From positions 2,094,256 through 2,116,919 of the forward strand of contig BFEA01000025.1 in the NCBI GenBank assembly GCA_003427395.1: a DNA stretch of 22,664 bases. Reading direction: 5' to 3'. A model generated the notes under the pieces. That model saw only the letters and a program-made list of their open reading frames with translations. It ran no database searches and was not told the origin of the DNA. The stretch is from Chara braunii. Its lineage: Eukaryota; Streptophyta; Charophyceae; Charales; Characeae. Below are positions 1 through 8,099 of the stretch, one piece after another (the stretch's first letter is position 1; each line of letters begins with the position of its first letter). The translations under genes were made by a program, and so were the position numbers.

Positions 1-91
1 CATCGATAGGATGAGCAGAAACAGAATGAATCTTCCGCTGAAACGTGAAAATATACACTGCCACGTTTTTAGCAAAATCGGAATGAATAGT

Positions 92-93
<2 letters not shown>

Positions 94-151
<58 letters not shown>

Positions 152-152
152 C
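94..152. repeat. Compound (GT)n(GA)n microsatellite
   Basis: An uninterrupted GT dinucleotide run (about 94-124) passes directly into a GA run (about 125-152). Cys-Val or Glu-Arg repeats translated from it are low-complexity artefacts, not coding. Confidence 0.97.
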
Positions 153-560
153 GATAACTACCGTGGCCCGTACCCCCCCTGCAGACCCTCCCTCGTCCCG
201 CGCCCGGGGGAAAAAGCCTGCAGGCCCGCGCACGCACTGCACCATGCTACCCCACACCCACGCAAAAAAGCCCGTGTGCCCTTATCGCCTGCGCCATTTT
301 TCCCTTGCCCTGCCCCTGCACGAACCGGCACCGCCAATTTCCGCGCGCCGCGGTTTTCCCAGGGCCTCCACAAACCGCCGCCACCACCTTCTTCCCTTTC
401 CCAGGGCCTCCGGCTCCGCCCACATTTTCGCTGCCTCGCGTCCTCCTTGTCCCGCGCCCCTCCACTGCCACGCCGTTTAGGACCCACCGCCTCCGCGCCA
501 GTTTCTGCTGGGCCCGGCGGGGGCGTCACGCTGGGCCCTTTGCTTGCTTTAAGGGTATAG
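153..560. other. C-rich block without a supported gene
   Basis: The plus strand is strongly C-rich with several CG dinucleotides. Open frames exist on both strands but read as Pro/Arg/Ser-rich low complexity. A CCCAGGGCCTCC phrase occurs twice about 43 bp apart. It could be a CpG-rich upstream region of the candidate gene that follows, but no TATA box, start context or splice-supported exon is visible. Confidence 0.4.
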
Positions 561-621
561 AGATAGATTTCGACCCGAGATGGTCGGATTTTATTTTGAT
601 CTTGTGTTATTGGATGTATTG

Positions 622-877
622 CTAGGCTACCAGTTGTCCGATGGCAGGACGTCCTGGCCGGACGTCCTGGGCGGACAGTCAGGGGGGTCCCGGACGTCCG
701 GGCCCGGACAACTCCATTTTTAGCAATTAAAAACACAAAAAAAGTAAAAAAAAAAGGGTTTTATTTTATTTTATTTTATTTTTTAAAATTGGCAGCGAAT
801 TTGGATATGATTCCACGGCAAAAGTTGTTCAGTTTATTTTTCTGTATAACATACTTTGTTTTCAGATTTTCTGAGTT

Positions 878-910
<33 letters not shown>

Positions 911-1010
911 GGGCTCGGACAGACCGCCCGGGGAGGACGTCCGACCAGTTGTCCGATCGGACAACCCCGGACGGTCAGGGGGGGCCCGGACGTCCAATCA
1001 GGTAACCTAG
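622..1010. mobile_element. Family-1 inverted-repeat element, copy 1 (MITE-like)
   Basis: The left end CTAGGCTACCAG (622-633) is nearly the inverse of the right end CAGGTAACCTAG (999-1010). Inside each end is a GC-rich block of GGACGTCC, TTGTCCGA and CGGACAAC palindromes (about 636-714 and 911-998). The AT-rich middle includes a 31-nt T run (879-909). A 25-nt core at 820-844 (starts AAAAGTTGTTC) is identical to one inside the element at 20016-20210. It has no coding capacity, so it would be non-autonomous. No convincing target-site duplication is visible for this copy, although ATTTTTAGCA occurs both after the left GC block and just outside the right end. The superfamily is not assigned. Confidence 0.75.
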
Positions 1011-1259
1011 ATTTTTAGCATTTTACTCTTTTATTTATTTTCTGCTGTTGTTTTGTTCGTTCTCCACTCTATGGAATTGTGGCAAGTTTGGTTTAAAAGG
1101 TTTTGGCCTTTTCTCACAACTTACATGTCGCATGACACAAACGATGAAAATTCTGATACAGGTTTTGGGTTTGAAAGGGGTCTTAAAATTGCCTTTGTTA
1201 ACCAGCTGTCCTCCTGATAAGCCCCTGAAGCCTACCCTGACTTGTTGCGGATCTGATTC

Positions 1260-1279
1260 TTTTTTTTTTTTTTTTTTTT
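1260..1279 (+). repeat. Poly-T run, possible polypyrimidine tract of an intron
   Basis: Twenty T residues lie 23 bases upstream of an AACAG acceptor at 1298-1302. They would form the pyrimidine tract of the exon starting at 1303. Confidence 0.7.
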
Positions 1280-1302
1280 CCTTGACATGTAATGGCGAAC
1301 AG

Positions 1303-1436
1303 GAGGAAGAAGATCCTGATGTTCGGGGGAGGGATCGGTTCTACGAGGGGGAACTTTCAGACTCAGAGGATGGGCGGAGACCACATCATCACCATCGCGT
1401 GTCAGAATCGTCAGGAATTGAGAGAGATGGAGGAAG
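1303..1436 (+). CDS. Gene A, candidate exon 1: acidic/His-rich protein segment
   Basis: The candidate internal exon starts after AACAG, preceded by a T20 pyrimidine tract, and ends at GGAAG before GTACTG. It reads in phase 0 for 44 codons plus two bases. The peptide begins EEEDPDVRGRDRFYEGELSD, contains SDSEDG and a PHHHH run, then RVSESSGIERDGG. Acidic and Ser-Asp-Glu clusters of this kind are common in nuclear phosphoproteins, and the SDSED cluster resembles casein kinase II sites. No catalytic domain is visible and I do not recognise the family. The left-over AG joins with the first base of the exon at 2804 to give an Arg codon, so the phases agree. The first exon of the gene was not found. 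Confidence 0.5.
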
Positions 1437-1500
1437 GTACTGACATTTCCCTTGTCCCTTTTTTCTTTTCTTTCTTCTTTTCCCATCTTTTTCTGTTTCA

Positions 1501-1685
1501 AGTTTTAACCTTTTAAACCACCAGTACGTGGCCCAGCTATCGGCCGCGGAAAAACAAAATAGAGTAGAAACGTTTCTAGTCAGATGAATTTGGGCGCTCC
1601 TGTAGTGGCCGGTACGTTTCCTAAAATCGTGGCTTGTTAACGTGTACGACTTTAGCGAGTACTGGTGGTTTAAACCTTTAAAACT
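1501..1685. mobile_element. Family-2 inverted-repeat element, copy 1 (MITE-like), within candidate intron
   Basis: The 27-bp terminal inverted repeats at 1501-1527 and 1659-1685 match except for a few central bases. Both contain TTTAAACCACCAGTAC or its complement. The interior (from about 1558) matches the element at 20955-21115, including an 18-nt identical stretch (1583-1600, GATGAATTTGGGCGCTCC). Both ends carry TTAA-containing sequence, so a TTAA target is possible, but the palindromic end makes this ambiguous. It has no coding capacity. Confidence 0.8.
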
Positions 1686-1830
1686 CCACAACAACAGAGA
1701 TGGTACTGAGTACTACTGACATTTCCCTGGCCGCTCGTTCTACATTTTTTTTTGCCTCTCTGTTTTTCACTGTTCAGTGCATATTTGATATTTTAATATT
1801 GTTAATATTGTACAATTTTTTTACGTCAAA

Positions 1831-1935
1831 GGTCCGCAACTGGTGGCAATATCTTTGTGCCTAGGAAAGACAAATCTTTGATGGTCCACGTGTCGAGGAA
1901 TAGAAAAAAAAAGCTCAGTAACTCTAGTTACGTTG
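1831..1935. repeat. Diverged dispersed repeat, copy 1
   Basis: Starting GTCCGCAACTGGTGG and ending in an A run followed by AGCTCAGTAAC, this stretch aligns with 2447-2535 (GTCTACAGCTGGTGG ... A run ... AGCTCAACGAG). The internal phrase GATGGTCCACGTGTCGAGG recurs as GATGGTCCGCGTGTCGAGG at about 2187-2205. These are old copies of an unnamed repeat lying between family-2 elements. Confidence 0.55.
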
Positions 1936-1990
1936 CCTTGGATGGCGTTGTGTCATTACTATAGGTAGTACAGAACGAAAAAAAAACAGT

Positions 1991-2164
1991 TTGAACCACT
2001 AGTACCTTTGGCGTCCGATTTTGACAAGTCCTGGCCAGTACCCGAACTTTCAGGAGGCCGAGCCCGACGTTGATCAATCTGATCGGCGGCTGTTGTTTCG
2101 TTTCGGCCTCCTGAAAGGTCAGAGGCCGAGTATTTTTGAACCGACAAAGGTACTGGTGGTTTAC
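1991..2164. mobile_element. Family-2 inverted-repeat element, copy 2, with internal hairpin
   Basis: Ends TTGAACCACTAGTACCTTTG (1991-2010) and CAAAGGTACTGGTGGTTTAC (2145-2164) are inverted repeats with few mismatches. Inside is a second perfect 15-bp inverted repeat, CTTTCAGGAGGCCGA (2047-2061) against 2103-2117, so the whole element can fold back. It shares ends with copy 1 but not its core. Confidence 0.75.
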
Positions 2165-2446
2165 TAGCTTTAGTTACACTGCCTTCGATGGTCCGCGTGT
2201 CGAGGGGGGAAAAAAAGAAAAGAAAAGGTCCTGGACTCCACGTGTGGTGTGTTTTAACTTTTTTTTCTCGTCCTACATGGAGGCTCGCAGGAGTCTTAGC
2301 TGTGGAGCCTCTATCAGGCTGACAAACATCACTGCAATTAAGAAACTTTCAAACTTCTCTTCGTAGATATCATCTCCACTACTCACCAAATTTCTGAGGG
2401 TTATTTTAGCTCCTTTATATTTGTCGTACTATATACATCAAGGGGT
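2165..2446. other. Intronic AT-rich stretch without recognised gene
   Basis: It contains a diverged repeat phrase (2187-2205) and several A and T runs. No supported exon was seen on either strand. Confidence 0.4.
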
Positions 2447-2535
2447 CTACAGCTGGTGGTGGTGATATGTCTGTGCCTTGCTTTGTGTCATGCACAAAAA
2501 AAAAAAAAAAAAAAAAAAGCTCAACGAGTTCCAAG
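2447..2535. repeat. Diverged dispersed repeat, copy 2, with A23 tract
   Basis: This is the counterpart of 1831-1935. It ends in an uninterrupted A run (2496-2518) followed by GCTCAACGAG. Confidence 0.55.
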
Positions 2536-2803
2536 TTTCTGAGGTTAAGCTTGCATATCTGTTTGGTGTGGCTTTGGTGTCATTTGCTGTGCGCCTTCTC
2601 GTGAGCGAAATGTGGATGATTTGACAAGTTATCGCTGGATAGCTTGAAATTTGGAATAGCTTTTTTGAATGAGTTTTTTTTCCCCTCAATGAAACGAGTC
2701 CCAATTGGGTAGTAGGGGGGGAGGGGGGGGGTTCTCCGGGCATCGTCGTCACCTTGTGGGTGCATCGTCTCTTGTGGTGCCCGCGTTTGCTGTTTGCTTG
2801 CAG

Positions 2804-2924
2804 AAGGCAGTTGCCAGCAAGGAGGGAGAGAACAGAGCGATTGGAACGAGCAGAGCGGTTGGAGCGGGCATCGGTGGTGCGAGTGAAAAAAGAGGAAGAC
2901 GAGATGGGGCCAATTCCTGTGCAG
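2804..2924 (+). CDS. Gene A, candidate exon 2: charged Arg/Glu helix and acidic tail
   Basis: The acceptor is TTTGCTTGCAG (ends 2803) and the donor is CAG before GTAGTC (2925). The frame that continues exon 1 (one base, then 40 codons) reads RQLPARRERTERLERAERLE, then RASVVRVKKEEDEMGPIPVQ. The ERTERLERAERLERA stretch is a short charged repeat likely to be helical. KKEEDEMGPIPV is an acidic then Gly-Pro motif of a type seen near the N-termini of some splicing-associated proteins, but the match is too short to name a family. The alternative frame is also open but is Gly/Ala-rich and breaks phase with exon 1. The exon ends at a codon boundary, as the next candidate exon requires. Confidence 0.5.
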
Positions 2925-3152
2925 GTAGTCTTTCGTCCAAGTGTGTTCCTCGTAGCTTCAGACGTTGTACAGAATTACATCGAAGTTGCGACAGAATTTG
3001 TAATTTGTGGAGATTTGTTGCACATGCGTCGCCTGTTAAAGCTTTCATGCACATGGTTTTAAAACAGGGCCAAGTGCAATTTTGATGCTGTGCTGAGCCA
3101 CCATTTGGGGCAGTCCACAGTGATTGTAGAATGGATCGATGAAGGTAGAGGA

Positions 3153-3235
3153 GTGGATGGATGTATTGGATGGATGTATTGGATGGATGTATGGAGGGAG
3201 GGAGGGAGGGAGGGAGGGAGGGAGGGAGGAGGGGA
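3153..3235. repeat. GGATGGATGTATT triplication and (GGGA)n tract
   Basis: Three near-identical GGATGGATGTATT units (3153-3192) run into a GGGA tetranucleotide tract (about 3194-3235). The position is inside the candidate intron 2 of gene A. Confidence 0.9.
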
Positions 3236-3237
3236 GG

Positions 3238-3540
3238 GATTGGATTGATCGGTTAGGGTTTGATTGTGGATAGGATTGGGTTTGGTTTAGTACATTGAAT
3301 GATCTGATTGATTTTGTTGATTGGCTGAGTGGCTTGGCGGATGCATAGATTGGTTGTACGGAGGGGGGGAAGGGAGGGAGGATGGGAGGTGGGGTCGGAT
3401 GGATTTTATGGATCGGTTAGGGTTTGATTGGAGATAGGATCGCGTTGAATTTAATACATTGATTGATTTGATTGATTTGATTGATTTTGTTGATTGGCTT
3501 AGTGGCTGGATGGATGCATACAGAGCATTGGGTAGATTTA
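3238..3540. repeat. Direct duplication, period 164 bp
   Basis: GATCGGTTAGGGTTTGATTG occurs at 3247 and again at 3411. It is followed in both copies by a TACATTGA phrase, then GATTGATTTTGTTGATTGGCT and a GGATGCATA phrase. Spacer purine tracts (GGGA-like) differ. The unit resembles the GATTG-rich satellite downstream. Confidence 0.8.
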
Positions 3541-3584
3541 ATTTGATGATTTGGAAAAAGTACGTTCAGTTCATCTGTTGCATT

Positions 3585-4080
3585 GGATTGGATCGGACTG
3601 GATCGGATTGGATTGGATCGGATTGCATTCCTCTGGGATTGGATTGGTCTTGGATCGGGTCAATTTTGGAGAGGATTGGAGTGAGAGTTCAACTCAATTT
3701 GGATTGGATCTTATTGGTCGAGTCTTCGGTTGATTTTGGGTTTGTGTGGATCGGATCGAGTTTAATTTGAGGCTGTATTGTATTGGATTCTGTGGATTTC
3801 GGATCGTATTGGATTGGATCGGATCGGACCGAATCGGATCGGTTTTGGATTGAATTGTGGATTGTATGGGTTTTCGATTGAATTGGATTGGATTGGATTG
3901 GATTGGATTGGATTGGATTGGATTAGATTGGATGTGGATTTGGATTGGATTTCTTTCGGGTGGGTTGTATGTTTGTGGAATGGATTGATTTTGGACCACT
4001 GATTGGGGATGGATTTGACGGTGATTGATTTGATTCCGATTTTAATTTGGATTTCAATCTGGATTTTTTTTATTGGATTT
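3585..4080. repeat. Degenerate GGATT/GATCG pentamer satellite
   Basis: About 500 bp are built from GGATT, GGATC, GATTT and related pentamers. A pure (GGATT)8 tract lies at 3885-3924. Translated Ile/Gln/Ser/Asn repeats on both strands are artefacts of the five-base period. Confidence 0.9.
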
Positions 4081-4497
4081 GATTGAACTGAGAAATAAGT
4101 TTTCTGAGCGGAAGACACAACTAACTAGGTGTGATTGTGTATATCCAGTCACGTGGTTTGGTGGTATCTCCCCGCCCATTGTTTCGGGCGAGGCCTGATT
4201 TTGATGGGTTCACTGCTCTGACGTGGGAGGGACTACGTGATTGATTGGATGAATCACTCACTCCTTTCCTGGTAGATGCCTTTTTTTTATTGTGATGCTG
4301 TTGAACCATTGTCCCCTTAGGTAGCCATGATAATCAGCTCATCTTTTTGGCAAAGAAACGAAATGATTGTCGTATAGGGTGAGGTGAGGGATGTGAAGGT
4401 CTAGATGACTTTGACTCGAAGGAAAGAGAAAAGTTTAGGTATCTGCCCAGCCCGTCCGTGACAAGTTATTGGCTTTTCTTCGTGTGATATTTTTTAG
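4081..4497. other. End of candidate intron 2, no gene recognised
   Basis: This is ordinary mixed sequence. It ends in TGTGATATTTTTTAG, a usable 3' splice site for the exon starting at 4498. Nothing else was recognised. Confidence 0.4.
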
Positions 4498-4573
4498 GAT
4501 GAGAGTGGAGCGGATGAAGGTGTAGCAGCTGCTCCAGGTCCTTGTGATGATGGTGACGATGAAATGGAGGTTG
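4498..4573 (+). CDS. Gene A, candidate exon 3: acidic linker
   Basis: Acceptor ATTTTTTAG is followed by an open frame in phase 0, matching the codon-boundary end of exon 2. The peptide reads DESGADEGVAAAPGPCDDGD then DEMEV. Two donors are possible: GTTGGT after GAG (4569) or GTAGGC after GTTG (4573). The second is closer to the consensus and leaves one G that joins CT of the next candidate exon to make an Ala codon. This continues the acidic composition of exons 1 and 2. Confidence 0.5.
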
Positions 4574-4629
4574 GTAGGCTCTTCAGACATACACATGTTT
4601 ATCTTCAGACAGATCTGTTTGCTGGATAA

Positions 4630-4690
4630 GAGTACGCGGGGGAGGGGGAGGGGAACAAGGAGGGTGGGGAGGGAGGGAGGGAGGGAATGG
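4630..4690 (+). repeat. G-rich tract in candidate intron 3
   Basis: Repeated GGGGAGGGGG and GGGAGGGAGGGA runs have several G-triplets close together on the plus strand, so the tract could form a G-quadruplex. It lies within the short candidate intron 4574-4777. Confidence 0.8.
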
Positions 4691-4777
4691 TCAGGGAAAC
4701 GTAACCCCCTCTCCGGGTGACAGGTCTCTAATTCTGTGTCTCATTCATCTCGTGTCTCCCTTGCTAATCTGTGTTAG

Positions 4778-4893
4778 CTGAACTTAGCTCTGAGGGCTCT
4801 GTTTGTGACGAGGCACCTGAATTTGGTCCCTCGGAAGGGGGGGGGGGGGGTCCGTTTAGGGGGCTGCAAAATGGCTGCAGGGAAAAGGTATAA
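4778..4893 (+). CDS. Gene A, candidate exon 4, possibly terminal
   Basis: The acceptor context is CTTGCTAATCTGTGTTAG, with a CTAAT branch-point-like motif. Joined in phase with exon 3, the frame reads A-ELSSEGSVCDEAPEFGPSE, crosses a run of 14 Gs (4837-4850) as Gly, then PFRGLQNGCREKV and a TAA stop at 4891-4893. A GTATAA donor at 4888 would alternatively let the gene continue. The homopolymer inside the exon is prone to length error, so the end of the frame is insecure. The opposite strand is also open here (4764-5072), as a Ser/Pro-rich shadow, which lowers confidence. Confidence 0.38.
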
Positions 4894-5100
4894 TGGCACC
4901 TGTGGTTTAGGAATAGCATGGCTAGAGAGGGACGTACACTAGGCATGAAGCAGCAGTCGACAAGGGAATGTGTGGAGGGAGTGTGTGTGAGGGGGATGTG
5001 GAGGGGGTGAATCTGCATGACGCGGCATTGAGCAGGGGTCAGTGAAGAGGAGCTGATGGGGGATGGATTCAAAACACGGGAGAGTGAAGGAGGAGGACGA
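4894..5100. other. GT/GGA-rich intergenic stretch
   Basis: A purine-rich plus strand leads into the 153-bp duplication. A minus-strand Ser/Pro/His-rich open frame overlaps it (4764-5072), but no splice or start evidence supports it. Confidence 0.35.
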
Positions 5101-5425
5101 GGAAGAGGAGGAGGAGGAGGAGGAGGTGGTGGTAGTCGTACAGGAGGGGGAACACCAGTGAAGATGCGTTGGAAGTATTGTTGATAAGAAGGGAAAGAGT
5201 GAGCTCTATGCTGGAGCTGGCGTTGAGAAGGGTGCAGTTGATCGAGCCAATCTGACGAAGGAGGAGGAGGAGGAGGAGGAGGAGGTGGTAGACGAGTGGG
5301 AGCAGTGTTGAAGATGCATTGGAGGAGGTATTGTTGATAAGAAAGGAGAGAGTGAGCTCTATGCTGGAGGTGGCGTTGAGAAGGGTGCTGTTAGTGGAGC
5401 CAGTCTGACGAAGGAGAAAGATGAA
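5101..5425. repeat. Tandem duplication, period 153 bp, with GGA tracts
   Basis: TTGTTGATAAGAA occurs at 5178 and 5331. Both are followed by GAGAGTGAGCTCTATGCTGG-like sequence, GGCGTTGAGAAGGGTGC, and TCTGACGAAGGAG. Each unit carries a GGA/GAGGAG run of different length (about 5107-5127 and 5262-5286). The period is a multiple of three, but stop codons break the frames, so coding is not supported. Confidence 0.85.
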
Positions 5426-5563
5426 ACACGATGATGACAGTTAGTGTTTTGGGGAGTGCCATCTCTCTCTCATGATGCAATCAATGCTTTGGGGGACTGA
5501 AGACGATGATTTTGTAGAGATAACTAGCCTTCGCCTCAGGTCATTGCTGAAAATGCACGCTCA

Positions 5564-5926
5564 ATGCAATCAACACAAGTGAGCATGTCGGGCAGAAAGG
5601 GGGTACTCATGCGTGATGGGTGGCAGGGGTATCCAAGGGTGGAAGTCGGCAGTGGCACTAAACCGTCAGCGCCTTGCCCAGGCAAACTTGAGAACTGGAA
5701 GTGCATCAATCGATGTTTTTGGGATAAAGAGTGTGGTACCGGACCAAAATGGCTAGCGACGCCAGCCAAAGGAGGAAAGCAGTGCTGTGCAGGCTTTCCA
5801 TCGGGAAAAAAAGAGGCTTGGAGGTACCGGTGGATTAAACTGCAAGTACACGGCCGCAGCCTTGCAGAAAATTTTTGTTGCCACAAGCAAAACCCGGAGG
5901 GGCTGCGCGGCGTGGGGCGCCGCTGA
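5564..5926 (+). CDS. Uncertain Cys/Trp-containing ORF
   Basis: This is a 120-codon open frame starting at ATG. Residues include KCINRCFWDKECGTGPKW, then KQCCAG and FCCHKQNPEG. The Cys spacing is irregular and matches no domain I know. The beginning overlaps a unit of the 30-bp minisatellite seen at 6004-6125 (GTGGCAGGGGTATCCAAGGG), and open frames also cross it on the minus strand. A chance ORF is at least as likely as a real exon. Confidence 0.15.
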   Translation: MQSTQVSMSGRKGVLMRDGWQGYPRVEVGSGTKPSAPCPGKLENWKCINRCFWDKECGTGPKWLATPAKGGKQCCAGFPSGKKEAWRYRWIKLQVHGRSLAENFCCHKQNPEGLRGVGRR

Positions 5927-6003
5927 AAAAAAACTCGGCTGCCTCCGAAGTGGTGTGGGTTTCGTGCTGACACCCGCGGGCCGATGTGTGGTGTACTGGT
6001 GCT

Positions 6004-6125
6004 TTAAGGGGGTGGGAGTTGGCAGGGGTATATAAGGGATGGACATTGGCAGGGGCATCCAGGGGGTGGAAATTTACAGGGGTATCCAGAGGGTGGAAAT
6101 TGGTAAGGGTGTCCTGGGGTATGCA
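6004..6125. repeat. Degenerate 30-bp minisatellite
   Basis: About four units of the type GGGTGGAAATTGGCAGGGGT ATCCA follow each other with a 30-bp period. A solitary unit lies at about 5620-5652. Translation gives a Gly-Trp decapeptide period, but this follows from the unit length. Confidence 0.8.
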
Positions 6126-6347
6126 GTTGGATGCATTATTATGCAGTGGGTTGAATTTCTTGAAATTCTTGATAGCCATGCAATGCTGTGTGTAATGTGA
6201 GTGAATTCTCAGTAGGCCTAGCATGTCAGCCGGAATTCATTGCCGGGCCAATGCCGGGGGGGAGGGGGGGGGGGTATTACAGACTTTCATTTCTGTGATA
6301 CGCTACTACTCAGGTGAGTTGTGTTGGCTGATTTCGTTGCCTATCGT

Positions 6348-6617
6348 TTAATTCAATGTGCTGGGGGCTGGCAGAATAAGTTTAAAAAGCTTGGTAGGCC
6401 TACCATGTCCCAAGTTTTTGTGGACTGCTGAGGGGCGACCCCTCAGGTCACTTGCCAGCTGGAAATTCCCGACTGCTGCGGATTTTAGTTGCGAGCAGCG
6501 TTTGCAGCAATGAAGGGCTTCAACAAGCTGCACATCTGTTTCATTCAGCCTGTGGGCATCTGTCATAGGGTTTAAATGGGTCATCTCTGGTTGTGGTACC
6601 GAGTTCCCAAGTCTCAT
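6348..6617 (-). CDS. Uncertain minus-strand ORF (89 codons)
   Basis: The frame reads MRLGNSVPQPEMTHLNPMTD at its start and later VEALHCCKRCSQLKS, ending APSTLN. Composition is balanced rather than low complexity, and HCCKRC could bind metal, but no family is recognised. Its first codons fall in a 44-bp tandem duplication (6578 and 6622), which weakens the start. It may be an exon of a decayed element. Confidence 0.2.
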   Translation of the reverse strand: MRLGNSVPQPEMTHLNPMTDAHRLNETDVQLVEALHCCKRCSQLKSAAVGNFQLASDLRGRPSAVHKNLGHGRPTKLFKLILPAPSTLN

Positions 6618-6720
6618 TCATGGGTCATCTCTGGTGGTGGTACGAGTTCCCAAGTCTCATTCTATGAATCATTTGCTGCCCTGGTAAGTCTCATTCTGTG
6701 AATCAGTTGCTGCCCTGGTA
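6578..6720. repeat. Nested short tandem duplications (44 and 34 bp)
   Basis: GGGTCATCTCTGGTTGTGG and the following GAGTTCCCAAGTCTCATTC repeat at 6578 and 6622 (period 44). TCTCATTCTATGAATC plus TTGCTGCCCTGGTA repeats at 6657 and 6691 (period about 34). They lead directly into the 216-bp tandem. Confidence 0.85.
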
Positions 6721-7132
6721 CCGAGTTTCAGTGCCCCATTGCTGTGGTTCATCTGCATGGCAGTACCACACTTTCAGTATCCTCTTCGGTTATCGGTCTG
6801 CGGCAGCAATGCTGTGCAGATGATGCGAAGGGCGGCTGGCAAGATTTTACAGAAAAACCCAAACTAATAGCCTTGACCCCAATCTGTAAGGGGGGGTCAA
6901 TTAGGCCTTGAATACGAATCCATCTGCTGCTCTGGTACCAAGTTCCAGTGTCCCATTGCTCTGGTGCATTTGCATGCAGCACCACACTTTCAGTCTCCTC
7001 TTCGGTTATCGGTCTGCGGCAGCAAGCTGTGCAGACGATGCGAACGCCGGCGGGCAAGATTTTACAGAAAAACCCAAACTAATATACACCTTGACCCCAA
7101 TCTGTAAGAGGGGTCAATTAGGCCTTGAATAA
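6701..7132. repeat. Tandem duplication, period 216 bp, each with a conserved hairpin
   Basis: Units at 6701-6916 and 6917-7132 align throughout, for example CCTCTTCGGTTATCGGTCTG at 6781 and 6997. Each contains TTGACCCC ... GGGGTCAA (6873-6880/6893-6900 and 7091-7098/7110-7117), a small perfect hairpin kept in both. The units differ by scattered substitutions and small indels. Open frames through them do not persist in both copies. Confidence 0.9.
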
Positions 7133-7180
7133 TAACCCCAATCCAAGGGGTAGTTCTGAGCCCCAAGCCTGGCATTTCCA

Positions 7181-7588
7181 TTAGGATCGATTCACAACAC
7201 CCACCCACGATTGTAGGACCCCCAAAAGTGCTGGTGCCTTGAACAGGGTTAGCAACACTACCGTCTTCACCCGAAGAGAACGCCCAGTAATTATCGCCGT
7301 ATCTGGGCTGAAAGTTGGGCCAAATACAGCTATAATGACCGGGCTTGCAGTTTTAGCTTCTGAAAGAGAGATATTAGTTAATATTTGAGAAATCTCTATT
7401 GGATAAGCGCACTTCTGGTGCAGCTCAGGATTATACACTTCGACAGTTTTTTGTGATATCAAAGGGCCTTGCTCCACTACTTGCCACACACACACAGGAC
7501 AAAAAATATGGAGGTGTATCTTTCCATTTTCTAGGCGAAGATTCATTCTCATTTTGCACATTTGGTGAGTGGTCGGAGCGATGCCCAA
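7181..7588 (-). CDS. Uncertain minus-strand ORF (135 codons) crossing an inverted repeat
   Basis: The frame starts MGIAPTTHQMCKMRMNLRLE, includes FCPVCVWQVVEQGPLISQ and ends in a hydrophobic LLTLFKAPALLGVLQSWVGV stretch. Part of it (7283-7343) is an imperfect inverted repeat, so the peptide PVIIAV appears on both strands. The length is notable for non-repetitive sequence, but no family is recognised and no splice evidence helps. It could be a remnant of a mobile element. Confidence 0.22.
   Translation of the reverse strand: MGIAPTTHQMCKMRMNLRLENGKIHLHIFCPVCVWQVVEQGPLISQKTVEVYNPELHQKCAYPIEISQILTNISLSEAKTASPVIIAVFGPTFSPDTAIITGRSLRVKTVVLLTLFKAPALLGVLQSWVGVVNRS
7283..7343. repeat. Imperfect 26-bp inverted repeat
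   Basis: CCCAGTAATTATCGCCGTAT plus CTGGGC (7283-7308) pairs with 7318-7343 across a 9-nt loop with about six mismatches. This resembles the core of a fold-back element, but outer arms are weak. Confidence 0.65.
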
Positions 7589-7669
7589 AGTAGTGGTTGG
7601 GTATCAGAAATGCAACGGGCGTCGGGTGCTTTCCTCAGTGTCCAGAGCACCGAGCAGTGTGAGGAAGTC

Positions 7670-7755
7670 GAGGGGGGAGGGGCTCTCTGTTGGGAGAGTG
7701 TGAGGTACATTTGAGGGGGGAGGGGCTCTCTGTTGGGAGAGTGGGAGGTACATAA
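7670..7755. repeat. Tandem duplication, period 43 bp
   Basis: AGGGGGGAGGGGCTCTCTGT followed by TGGGAGAGTG and GAGGTACAT occurs at 7671 and 7714. Confidence 0.9.
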
Positions 7756-8099
7756 TACCTGTCAGCAAAACTAGATGCAGGCAGCACTGTGATCCCCAAT
7801 GGCAGGGCCCCACTCGTGGAAGCACCTTGCGGACGCTGTCCGTAACTTGGTAACAAATTAAGTTTTTCTTTAATTATATGCGGGCAGGGCTGTGATCGCC
7901 GATCGCCCCAAGTACAACTGTTTTTTTTTTTTTTTTTTGTGAGACAAAATAACTTGTGGAAGGATCCCACAGAAATTGTTGGTAACTTAACTTTGCAACA
8001 ATTTGAATCGTCCTTCCAAGTTGTGCGGAGCGCCTGAACGGACATTTTACAGACGCCGTTTCGAAAGCACAACTGCAGAAGCACTCTGGAGAAACTGTA

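Noticed and set aside
1130-1181. Extra upstream exon of gene A ending ...GATACAG before GTTTTG
   Set aside because: The peptide is acidic, but the splice phase would put a stop in the exon at 1303, and no acceptor lies before it.
2804-2924. Assignment to a WD-repeat cyclophilin or other splicing factor
   Set aside because: The resemblance rests on a few residues (acidic stretch followed by GPIPV). No downstream exon with WD or isomerase motifs was found.
3459-4118. Open frames with Ile/Gln/Ser/Asn or Trp/Ile/Gly repeats
   Set aside because: They are produced by the GGATT pentamer satellite and are open on both strands with a five-codon period.
6701-7132. CRISPR-like array
   Set aside because: There are only two long diverged units, no short identical repeats with unique spacers, and a eukaryotic context.
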